From assembly GCA_001600455.1 (NCBI GenBank), contig BCKC01000008.1, positions 2,267,345-2,331,344 on the forward strand: DNA of 64,000 nucleotides, given 5' to 3'. This DNA is from Endocalyx cinctus. Lineage: Eukaryota > Ascomycota > Sordariomycetes > Amphisphaeriales > Apiosporaceae. The translations under genes were made by a program, and so were the position numbers. Shown piece by piece: positions 32,936-44,310 of the stretch. How positions within the stretch are numbered: position 1 is the stretch's first letter; every line of letters begins with the position of its first letter. The notes under the pieces were generated by a model. It was not told the origin of the DNA. It saw only the letters and a list, made by a program, of their open reading frames with translations, and did no database searches.

Positions 32936-35197
32936 GGTGATATCGGGAGGAGTGACGGAGGAGGAGAGTGAGCAGCTCAAAGAACACAAAATTTCCGGCT
33001 TAGAAGAGAGAGATTGGTCGTAACGAAAAGATTGGGAAACCGCAGAAGTAATATACCATGGCCGAGAACAGGTATAATGTCCATCTTTTATAGATTCTCC
33101 ACGGTCTGGACACACCCCGCAGTTTTTGTTTTTCTTCACTCCACCATTCAAGCACGCGCCAACCAGTATCTGGCTAAGAAGAGGAGCTCTCCAACAAGCG
33201 TTGCCCCAGGACCCATCGTCATACGGTGCTGTTTAGTTCATTCGTCGGGGAGTACTTGAAGCTTTGACCGAAGATACATCTCTGTCGACGTCCATAACTA
33301 ACGCGAAATATTTGAAGAAATCTAACTTAACAGCAGAACTATAACCGAGGTTTATATGTTAGAGAGAGACGTTAAATATAACAATCTTGCCAACGGAATC
33401 GTGATCACTTTGCAAATAGAGATGGAGAGAAATCAGCTGTTTGACGCGCCTCCGACTGAACTACCGAGATGCTGGGTCTACTACCGTTAAGAGAGTAATT
33501 ATTATCACAATCTAATATTTTCCACCAATTAGAACTGAACCGCCAATACTGAGTAATTAATTCGCTGGATAGTTGATGTAACCACATCGTAGGTTATCTC
33601 CACTTTCCCCCAGTTCTCCATAAGAGGTTGGAGAACTTCCCCACGGGGCTAATTACCGTGCGATGCGGAGAAGAAGACAAATAATAAATGATAATGCCGG
33701 AATGTACCCATTTCCCTATGCTCTTTTTATGTAGCCCAGATGGTCTGATTTTGTTTATATTCCTCATGTCAAACAGGTGTGTAGATTTCAACTCATGGCC
33801 AAGGCATCGTACCTGTGTACGAGCTAACGAGAAACAACACTTGATATGGGATTTTTATCTCTGTATGCGCCTAAGGACGTCTAATAATCTATGGAAGAAT
33901 TATTTCAAGTCATGTCATTCTGACATTAGCGCCAGGGGATTATGTATTATTTACCGCGGCCTTCCACCAAAGTAAACGCTATGAAACCAAACATGAATGT
34001 CTCTTAAACTATTCTGAACACAGAATAATTCTCTAAGTGTATTCGTAAAATTTGAAATTTACCTTACTTTAGTTGTGTCTTTATGTGGAGGAAGCCTAGT
34101 ATTCAGAAATGAAAAACTGTTGAATTTGTGATCTCTATTTACGTGACAATGCAGGAAGTTTGTGCTCTTGCTTGGATACAAGAGGTATTCCATGCAGAAT
34201 GAATTTGTATCAGTCATTGGTGCCAATATGGAAAACATAATAACATGGTTTGAAAAAAGTCGTAAGGTGAAGAGATTACTATTAAGCAAAACTTCAACAT
34301 CCTGGTGCGGCGTGCACGCAGCTCAACACACTGCTTAGACTGAAACTCGTATTTGCCGCTGTCAAAAGTGCCAAGACCCCGACGTCAATTCCTCTAATAA
34401 ATGAAGAGAAGACATCTCGGAAGGTATCAATTCTTTCTTAATACTAGAAACTAACTGGGAGAGTATCGCCGAGCCTGGCGGGGTCGTAACTATCTGCCGG
34501 AGCCTATCATATGAGGATTGCTTCTGAAGGCCTCGAGCTCACTCAAGAGGTTTACACCACGGTAATTCGAAATGGACTAGCTAGATATGATCTCACTCGA
34601 GCATATACATACTATCCTATTTTAGAATTCTATTCAATCCTCATCCGCGTAGACTCCTATTTATTTAACTCTGGAGATGCTAATTTGCTATTAACTACCT
34701 AAACAGGTGCCAAAAAGCCGCCGTCTAAGTAGATCGCGCCGCGGATCGTTCGGTAGCGCCATACTTTCATGCTATGGATCGAGCGAAGGAAAGCCACTTT
34801 AAGGCAATAGCCTGGAGATTCTCAGGTATATCGAGTATGTATGACGTTCCAGTTGCATAGAAATTGAAATCGGTTAAATTTTGTCAATTGTTTAGAAGCT
34901 TCGTCGAGGTCGACCAAATGCACGATCAGCACCTGTGCCTAGAAAATGACTTTAAAAGCAACACTAGCTTATAGTTCTGAAATCCAGCTGTGTTAATGTG
35001 AGCCATGTAAACAATCGAAGCTTGATACATGCCCAAACAGACCTGTTATCACCTTTATTAATCAACTGCACATTTTTCCGTCACAGGGATACTTGGAATC
35101 TCTCTTTCAATAATAGTCAACCATGTATTATTTAACGCATCCCCATCTCTTTCCCTTCTTTCGTTTCCACTTCAGCTATGAACCAATTCGGAACCAT
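32936..35197. other. Gene-poor spacer
   Basis: The promoter side of the secreted-protein gene followed by AT-rich sequence. ORFs at 33.4-34.7 kb are short and without motifs. I see no tRNA or repeat array. Confidence 0.45.
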
Positions 35198-35566
35198 TCA
35201 TTTTGATTGATTAACCACTATATCACTCTTCTTCAGCTGTTCTTCAAACTTCCTCGTAAACTCTAACCGACAAGCATCTTTGCAGAATCCGTAGGCCCGG
35301 TTTGGAGGATCGTAAAATTTCTGATCTGTGTGACTGCAAGTTCCCCACCCACGTGATACCGCGTCGGCCCCTTTTTTTCCTCGGCCGTTAGAGTCATTTT
35401 CCATTTTTCTCTCTGAAGGGGAAAAAGCAAAGAAGGAACTGAAAAACAGGTGAAAAAAAAAAAAAAAAAAAAACATACAGATACATGTTTGTTTATCGAG
35501 TCTCTCCTCGTCGTATACCTGGTAACAATTCGTGCAAGTAAGGTTTCGGTATTCGTATCCACACAT
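35198..35566 (-). CDS. Small Cys-rich protein (candidate), probable poly-T intron
   Basis: An open frame of 122 residues starts at ATG 35566. The first 28 residues (MCGYEYRNLTCTNCYQVYDE...) and the last ~50 (GWGTCSHTDQKFYDPPNRAY, GFCKDACRLEF) have the look of a small fungal Cys-rich intracellular protein: paired cysteines, a Tyr-rich start, and no signal peptide. Between them lies a T-rich stretch translated as poly-Phe (around 35453-35473), which looks like an intron with a GTATGT donor rather than protein. I could not find an acceptor that keeps the frame, so the exact model is open. Function is unknown. Confidence 0.4.
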   Translation of the reverse strand: MCGYEYRNLTCTNCYQVYDEERLDKQTCICMFFFFFFFHLFFSSFFAFSPSERKMENDSNGRGKKGADAVSRGWGTCSHTDQKFYDPPNRAYGFCKDACRLEFTRKFEEQLKKSDIVVNQSK

Positions 35567-36686
35567 GGTTGGCTTGTTGGTTGGTATGTATATATTGGTT
35601 GATTATTCGGACTTGGTTTTCTGGATGATACTCGTCTTAAGGGAGAGTTGCCACTAACTATATAACACGTTTGTCTGTAGGCTACGCCCTTAGTAAGTGC
35701 TGCCGTGGTGACTAGCAAACCGTAATAATGTCACCAAAGAGGGTGAGAGTGTGTAAAACATATAGGTGTTGTAAGTTAGCGTGCTTTTATGTTCACAAGC
35801 GACTGGGTTAGTCTATGTTTTATCTCCGTGACCGCCACAAAAAAAAGTTTTCTTCCTCCCTGAAGAGAGAGTCTGCCGAGACTCGCGAGGGGGCTCCCTA
35901 GGTAATGATCAGATTTACTTATATCGTCGTCGTCTTCTTGAGTTATGCTAGGTGAAAAAGTAGAAATTCAGGAGAATTTATAAGTCTTGTCTTAATTAAT
36001 ATATCTAGATATTAGGATGTGAAGGAAAATTCCACGTCATCCCGAGTTGGTGTCAGTGATGCGGGTAAAAAGAAATGTTTCACGGGCCGCACAGGCCAAC
36101 CGCAAGCATCTTCCGCCTAATTATTTCATGATTAATATGCTGTACAACGTCGTAATGTACCCTATACGAATATCGTGCTGCCTACAAGAGCAAGCAAACA
36201 CTATAATATACACGTGGACGTTGGTGTTGCCGCTATCACGTGACAGGACATGCTGTCTTACATGATCGATAAGGACATTCACATAATCTTCTAACATGAG
36301 CTGCGCGGGTGTTTATAGAAGATTATTTTCTACTTGGGTAGGTCGAAGTTATTTGTCTAGTATTTGATCGTAAATAAATTTTTATAGCGAGGTGAAATGG
36401 GCATCAGGTTCAATTACACAAGTCTTAGATTGGTCGGTAAGTATTGACGAGCTTCTTCACGTTTAAGTATAATACACATTCAACTACCTAGTCACCTCTA
36501 AAAGTTAATTTATGGACGAATCTTCCTATAAGCTTTTTTGCCTAGCCTTATGATTAGTATGATATAGCTATAACACTTATGTAAGTAGACTCTGTCTGTA
36601 TTTAAGCTCTGGTGCCTTGAGACTGGCGAAACCAACATTGTTTGACATATGAAGTGTTAGTTACGGTTCGAAAATTGAATAACTTC

Positions 36687-36717
<31 letters not shown>

Positions 36718-36731
36718 TTTTTTAAAAAAAA
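36687..36731. repeat. (TTC)n - T-tract - A-tract compound simple repeat
   Basis: About seven TTC units run into a T-tract ending at 36723, followed by eight A. The T/A part is self-complementary. Confidence 0.7.
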
Positions 36732-37418
36732 AGAAATAAAAAGAAAACAAAATTATCCAACTCTGGTTCCACCTATGCAATTCCTAAAGAGGCCGTGGCT
36801 GCCTGAAGATCTGCTGGCTGCTTCATAGAGTGGCTCCTGGTCCGCGGCCGATGCAGGATAGTTCCCAGGTTGTACGGATATTCGAGAAACTAAGTATCCA
36901 CCTGAGATGACTAGGGACGACGAGCTTTCCAAATGGGTATTTCGGTAAATCACAAAGTATTTTCGTAGTTGAATAAAACTTTGAGTTTGGTTCGATGAAG
37001 GCGCCTACGGGGCACGGAAAGACTGGGAGGCGCGGGGGTTCGAAAGGATCACCGAGAAAAGCAAGCAAACTTGATGTTTTTCTTTTTCCATTCCATCGAG
37101 ATTTCCAAGCTCTATGTATAAGATCGGTTCTGGAAATGTATATTGCGAACAAAAGGGGGATATCGACAAGGATGGAGAGGTAAGCCATTGGTATTTTTTC
37201 ATCGTGAAATATCGATTCGAAGGATCTGGTTTACTACGTCGATGATATCATCTCTACCTTGCTACTTACTCTCATAATGAAAAATCAGCAGACCTCGTTT
37301 AATCCATTCTAATCTCAATCTTTTGTTCCATGATTGGGGAGTCTCCCTCCGAATTTTAGACGACTTGTTACAAGTCATCCGTGCGTATTCTTCTTATGTG
37401 AGTTGAGTTCTGATTGTG

Positions 37419-37440
37419 TATATATATATATATATATATA
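37419..37440. repeat. (TA)11 microsatellite
   Basis: Eleven TA dinucleotides in non-coding sequence. Confidence 0.85.
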
Positions 37441-38744
37441 TTGATGTAAAACATGGGAATGATTGAGTCAGGTGTCACGTTCCTATATACTTACTTAGAT
37501 GATTATCCTGCGTCGTGTAACTTAATTAGTAGAAAACGCGGAACTGGACGTGACTGGTTGACTTAATGCAGCGGGCATTGTATACTACGTATATATTTAC
37601 ATACTAGTATACATAGTATATACTAGAACCTCAAATACATACTCCTGCAGCCACATAGGCTTGCTCAAGCATCACGGCACGGGGATGTATAACAGGCGCC
37701 TAGAAGAAGCCACTCTCATCGTTGCCACCTTTTTCTTGATTTGCGCATTTGAACTTGTGCATATGTTGTGCGACTGTATAAAGTGACTACGGTAAGCTAA
37801 TGCTCGGGCCGATGCGCCCGTTTTCTTGGTACGAAACGTTGAATCAGCTTATGTAGGTCTTATGTACAGGGAGCTATACCCGAGACACCATTTTTCGATA
37901 AGACTTTTGTGTAAGCATCGCTGTTTGTCCTTTTGCTGAGTTATTGCAGAGATGATAAGATCATTTTTAATTACCATATGACTTGCTAGAATATGAAACT
38001 TCTAGAAGTTGATCGTTCGTCTGGATTACTTCGTAGGTATGTTTCTGTATACTTTGTATGGTGCTCACCGAAGAAAATTACGTGTAGCGACAATGTTTGT
38101 AAGAGCGGGGAATATTCAGCTACGTCTTATTCTCTCAGGCCATTTTACCCACTCAGACATCCATGGATATACCTAGGTAGTTAATACAGGAAAATCTTAG
38201 GGGAAATCGCTATTATTAATTTTTTTTATTTTTTTTTTTTATTTATTTAAATAGCTGCAGGTGGAGTTGCAAATAATAAGCAATCATCTGTCTCCTCAAT
38301 TCTTACATGTACAAGTTATCCCTTTCTGCCTTTCAAATCCGGAGTACGGAGTACAAAGTATGAGGCTTAGGCCCTCTGTAAGTTGTAGGTTTTATCCACT
38401 GTACTTTACTTACTGTATACTACAAATTAGCGAAGCTTAGCGAGGGCCTAAACCAGTAAAGCGGACCCTGAAAAAGAGTGCTGTACAACAACGTGTTAGC
38501 GTTGAAATGAGGGACCGTCGAGTGAGAAGGATAAAGAAAAGAAGACACCTCAAAAAAAAGAAAGAAGAAAAAACAAACAACCAAGACAAAAAATAACGGC
38601 AGCGTGATAGTAGTAAATTTTTATCTTAATATCTTTGCCTGAAAGATCGCTGTAAATTAAAACCAGGGTTATATACACTTTATCTTATCATTCATGAATA
38701 CATCATTCGTAAAGGCAAACAACCAATTGAAACTATACACGGGA

Positions 38745-39911
38745 TCAATTCTTGTTACTTGTATGTGATAACAATACTTCCACCACCTCGTTATGACCCC
38801 CTAAAACGGCAAGATATAAGGGGGTCTGACCCGCCGAGTCTGTCAAAGTTGCATCCGCCCCGTGCTTTAAGAGCAACGACACGACCGCCTCGTCCCCGAG
38901 TTCCGACGCCACGTGGAGCGCCGTCTGGCCTTTAATATCCTTGTCGTGCGAGCTCGCCGCACCTCGTTTCAGCAGTGTGGAGACGACGCTGTGATTTCGC
39001 GACCTCGCTGCCGCGTGCAGCAGGGGTGGTAGCGATGATGACGACGCCGACGACGTTGATGGCGATCGCGACGTTGTTGATGTTGATGTTGATGTTGATG
39101 TTGATGCTGCCGGCGTCGACGATGATATAGGCGTATTCCCGCAGCTCGTTTCCCCACTAATGCTCATAGCCGGCGTCCAGGCTATTGATTCGTTCGCGTT
39201 ATCTTCTGGTATGGTCTGATGGTAATTAAAATGGCCGTGAGGGCTCGTCGATATCGTATCCAACCCGAGCGGATCGGGGTACTGGCTATGAAAAGCTCCC
39301 GGGTGACTATCTTTTACCGATGAGGGAAACTCAAGAAATTCTAAGGTCGGGTCTATCGATATAGAACTGAAGTCATCCGAATACTGTATATTGTAGTCGT
39401 TATCGTAAACGGGCGTTGTCGCTATGCTCGGTTCCGTCGACGACTCGCTGCTATATTGGGTCGTTGTTCCGGGATTTGACGATAGCTCTACCGACGGAAA
39501 CTCGATACCCATTGATTCCCAAGAGGTGGAAGGCATGTCGGTCTCCATTCCTAACACCTGGCCGTCTGGGAAGACAGGTCCAGAGGCCGGAATAGCTCCA
39601 CCGCATTCTGGCTCTCCCCGATTTATGTATAGGTGATCTACGTCCAGCTCCCACTGTTTTGTGCCTTTGTCTGAATCACCCTTCTTCGAAGCTTTTCGTT
39701 CTTTAAGAGGCCGGATAACGTCAGCTATATGCTTTATACCAGAAGAAGGGGTGCCTTTTTTCCAATTCTCCCTGGAGGATCTGGTTCTTATCTCTCACTC
39801 ACCTCGAAACTTCCGTTGGGCAATTCTGTTCTGTAATCGACGGCGGGAAGAAACACTCGGTGGTTTTTCTTCGATCTGGGTACCGTTATACTCAAGAAAG
39901 CAAGAAGCCAT
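38745..39911 (-). CDS. bZIP-ankyrin transcription factor
   Basis: Two exons: 39911-39803 and 39700-38745 (intron 102 bp, donor GTGAGT, acceptor TTAAAG) give 354 residues in one frame. The short first exon carries a bZIP basic region, RRRLQNRIAQRKFR (about residues 24-37), of the fungal NRIAQRKFR type, which completes as ...RERK across the intron. There is little sign of a canonical leucine zipper after it. The middle is Ser/Thr-rich with an (ST)n run coded by a GAT/GTT-type repeat near 39070-39105. The C-terminal ~95 residues hold about three ankyrin repeats (GQTALHVASELGDEAVVSLL, then GQTPLYLAVLGGHNEVVEVL). bZIP-ankyrin regulators are a known fungal architecture; targets here are unknown. 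Confidence 0.85.
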
Positions 39912-40621
39912 TTTAGTTCTCGTTTTATGGTGAATCTGACAAGGTGCTGTATATAGTTTGATTACACACAGCTAGCTGCAAGGCATATAAAAGATAAAGT
40001 CTCTCGCATGCACTCGGGTGGGAATTCACGTATGTATGTAAGTTCGATTAATTTTTTTTTTTTTAGGTCAGTTTTCGTAGAATGTTTTGTTTTCTTCTCT
40101 CTAGATAAGACAAGACAAGATAAAACAAGGTTGGTCTCCGTAGGATGCGAAAGAAGAGGACGCAGTCAATTATGAATACTGCGGGTCAAGGTGCGGCTTA
40201 TTGACATGGGGGGTGAGGAGGATGATGATGTCTGGCTGGGTAAGAAGGCAAGTAGGGTACCACCCGACCCATGGCTCTTGTCATCATCATATTAAGGTTA
40301 CGGGAAAAGCCACTTCCAACGTTCAGATATCTCAGGGCGGATGAAATGCACGACACCTTGAAGGCATACGTGAAAAATTCATACCGCAAATGGAATATCT
40401 ACACTACACCCCTTAAGGGTTCTGAGAAATACTCGATACTACGACCGTACCATACTACACCACCCCCCACTCTACCCATATATAAGTTCTCCAGTTAACT
40501 AAGTTTTAAACATACTAGTACCACTAATATAAATTATACTATGAAGATAGTATGATTTTTAGTAGAAGAGTATCAAGAAATTGCTGGCTTTAATACCGAG
40601 TGCTTTGGAAACGCATACCCC

Positions 40622-40697
40622 GAAATAGTACACCCCGATGTAGTACACCCAGATATAGTATACCCCGATGCGGCAAACCCCCGATACGGTACGTCCC
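40622..40697. repeat. Degenerate 15-bp tandem repeat, 5 units
   Basis: Successive units: GAAATAGTACACCCC, GATGTAGTACACCCA, GATATAGTATACCCC, GATGCGGCAAACCCCC and GATACGGTACGTCCC. The minus strand would read a repeating GVYYI pattern, but there is no gene context. Confidence 0.75.
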
Positions 40698-41286
40698 AAA
40701 TTATACGCCATACTTTTTTGGGGAATTGGATATCCTGAAACTCCCCTAGCTGGATATGTCGTAATTATCATGGATTGATCAGTAGATGTCGGATCGAGTT
40801 GCTCTTTTACTATGTACTGTATACCAGGTTATGAAATCTCGTCAGCTCGTCTTATGTCCTATACGTAGTATTTGGTGCATGTGTGTGCGTGCGCGCACGT
40901 ACGGGGGAAAGGTGGATACGCTCTTCTGCAGGCAGAGAGAGGTAGGAATGTATACTATGTATGTATACACGTATGTAACGCAACCTACACGAGGAAAAAG
41001 AGTTAAGCTTCCAAGGACGTTCATCCCTGGAAACGTTCGACAAGGTGACATTGGTACATGTTCGGTGTATAATGTAATATACGCAGGCATGTAGAGCCTT
41101 CGACCAGCTAGTATTTCATTCGCCTTGGCCAAAATTTCTGTTTTCGTCCTTGGTTGGATACCTGGGCTGCCGGGTCGTGGAAATCCCATTTGCTTGGCTA
41201 GTACTCTGTACGGCGATCCGCGTAAAACGGAAGATCCTAAGCGTCGCATTCGCCCCACATACGCAGGATTGTATCTCTTCACATAG

Positions 41287-41313
41287 TTTTTTTTTTTTTT
41301 TTTTTTTTTTTTT
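41287..41313. repeat. Poly(T) tract, 27 bp
   Basis: An unbroken run of 27 thymines in the gene-poor region. Confidence 0.8.
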
Positions 41314-44288
41314 CTAGTTCAGGAGACTGCTTTACACGAGGAGCGTTTCTTGCTTCTTATGTACGTCAATGGCTTATGCCATCCCAAAATAAAAGTCGTG
41401 TAACGCTACCGATATTGCTATGTTCGGATAAAAAAAGTAATGTAGCAGAGAATAAAACCGTAAGCATGTCAAATCATAAAAATTCTCAAAGCTTTAGTCA
41501 AGTAGTAGCCTCAATTGTCATGTCAAATTTCTCCGCTGCATGTGGGCCTTCATACCGCACTTCCACCGCAAAACCACTAAGTCTCAACTTCGCTATCGCT
41601 CTTTGGGTTATCTTGGACTTTATTCCCCGTAGATTTTCCTGGGCGAAAACCATCCTCCCGTCAGCGGTCTTTCTGGGGGGATTTCCCATTTCATACAAGA
41701 CTGTATGCGATAACGATATCATCATATGTACTGTGTATATAAGGGTTATTAATGTTTACGTGAATCGGTGTATCGTAGAGGACTAGCTCCGGCCAACTTC
41801 CCCGCGGGAATAGTTTATTTGTATGGCGAGTATACCTGTGCGTAAGTGAGGATGACCGAGATGATGCTACTGCGAAGAATGATATCGTGTAACGATACTG
41901 AAGCTTTCTATCGTAATATAAGTTACAAGAGTGATTAACCATGAACTCTAGCGAGACACCCATTTCTTCAGATTACACTAGTAGAATAAGTTGGGTATTT
42001 TGTACTTTTCCAGGGTTGAAGGCATCTTACCTTGCGATAAGCTTGTCGTGGAAGAGAAGCGAGATGGTTTCCGTCTTAGTCATGATTATTCTCACGCACC
42101 GCATTAATATAGACTAGGTATACCTTGGGGGATAGATAGAGTGTACACGTGTAATTGACATGGCCATCCCTTGGAGGTTCCAGGGCTATAGTGTACTATG
42201 TACGGAGTATACGACCTGTATCTCGGGTTTTTTTACGTACCTTCATACGCCACCCCGAAGTCCGCACGTAGAATCAAAAAGATCAAAGTTGCTTAATATT
42301 TGCTTACAGTAGTGAAGAGTACCTAGGTATATATATGTGCGTGTACGTATTTTTAAATGGATTTAGTTAGCATAAACGTGATGTTGCATATTGGGTCTCG
42401 GAAGTTAACCGATTTTGGTGTGAACAGCTACATATAATAAGATACATTTAACAAGCTTCAAAGATTTTTATAACAAAACAAAAACCTCCGTAAACATGTT
42501 TACTTTACTACAATGGAGCATATAATCTTATCTAATAATATATATTCTCCTTTTAGATATCAATTGTCCATTAGTATAAATATTAATTAAAGACTCGAGC
42601 ACCTACAATTTGGTACGAGAGCAAAAGATTTGGTATAGGCCTACTACTGCATCTTTTTGCCATACTACCTGACTACGTTCCTCTGGTTGTTTAAATTGAA
42701 CAAGGATGTGCTTAAAATACAGGGTTCATCCAGCTGAAGAGTAGCGTAATGTACACTACCTACAGCAATCTTATACTCCGTAGTTCGGGCTGTCACGGTT
42801 GTAGGGGTATTGACAGGGGCAGACATGGGCTGGTAGGTTCGCGGTATCTTCCCAATCTCTTCTTATCTTGGATTTCCCAACTCGTACAAAAAAAAAAAAA
42901 AGCCAGGTAGTGTAGGTCAATGGATATTTCCATGCGTAGATAGGTTAATGATTTCCCCAGTGCCTGGCCAGCTTATAACAGCGCGCGGGATGAATGCTTT
43001 CTTTGAGATAGGTTTTCTTTTTTTGAGCGAATGCCAATACTTGGTACATAGGACGAAACATATGTAGATCAAAGTAAGGACATTCTTGGCATAGGTTGAC
43101 TTATCTTGTCCTACCAGTTTCGCTAATCATTACAGGTTTAATACCCTAGCAGCCTAGCTACTTATATTATGGAGTACTCGTAGAGACTTTAGAAGCTTAA
43201 CGGCTTAGGGGTCCTAACCTAGCGATGTCATGTTTTCAGGTAGAGTAAGAATGGGTTAAGTATATGTAATGCACAACGTGGGATCAGATGCTACCGTCGT
43301 ATAACCTTACTATTACTTACACTACTGCGCAGCAAACGTGAAGAATCTCGCTTATAAAAATGATACCATCACTTAGTCATATTTCTCCGAGAAACCTACT
43401 TCTCCTTCTACTTCTAGAATAGCAACAGATATCACAACATCACGCCACACTTAAAGAACTAAATTGAAACACGTCGAGCCCGTGTAGAAGCACAAGATAG
43501 TTTCCCCCTCTTGCTACACGCAGACTGCAAGGTCTCGGGCTCAAAGATTCTAACAGATTTATACGTCATTCATATTACCATACGTTATTTTAAATGATCT
43601 GATCATTGAGAGGGAGAGTCTTTTACGTATAGAAATACAGGCCGCATCCTTCGACCGCATTGCTGCTGTCTTTCTGCTTTCAATATTCTCAATACGGAAA
43701 CTAAATACCATGTATCCCCCGGTCGCACCAGTCCAGAACTCCCTCGACTATCAGAAGTTAGACAGGCAAGGTTTCTACAGATCCGGCCTGTCGGAGTCGG
43801 ATCTCTCGCATCCCCGATCTACTAGGCAGAGAAGTACGCTATCCATTGATGTCATAGCCAGAAAGCAAAGAATCTTAGACCATTTCACAATCATCAATCT
43901 CATAACTGTAAGCGGACTGCATTCATAGTATATACGTTTATACGTTTATACGGCCGTTCCCTAAAGTCTGCTTACTATTAGAGAGGAAAATAAAGAAGTG
44001 ACCCTCCGTATCGGCCCTTCTGACCACCATTGAACACACAAAACATCGGACACACAATTCGGATAAAATATAACCACTCAATCAAGTGTTCAAGACTGAG
44101 TACTCAATGCACGACATCCTATGTTTACTCTACCTCTATTCTGGAACTGTATCCTTTAGCACACTTGCACATTGGGTCCCACTGGAATCCGAGGCGGTGA
44201 ACTATTCTGACATATCTCACAGTAGCATTCAGACTTCAACATATAACTACTATTGCTTCATTAAGATGTCTTTCTATAACATGACTTG

Positions 44289-44310
44289 AAAAAAAAAAAA
44301 AAAAAAAAAA
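44289..44310. repeat. Poly(A) tract, 22 bp
   Basis: An unbroken run of 22 adenines in the gene-poor region; no adjoining element is recognised. Confidence 0.75.

Larger units (their letters stand above)
35567..38744. other. 3.2-kb gene-poor spacer
   Basis: No gene is supported. It contains a TTC/poly-T/poly-A tract (36687-36731), a (TA)11 array (37419-37440) and one TACGGAGTA motif (38345-38353). The frames at 36.8-37.2 kb lack motifs on both strands. Confidence 0.45.

Noticed and set aside
41498..41725. Minus-strand 75-aa frame with a fairly natural composition
   Set aside because: No start context, splice model or family recognised; too short to support.
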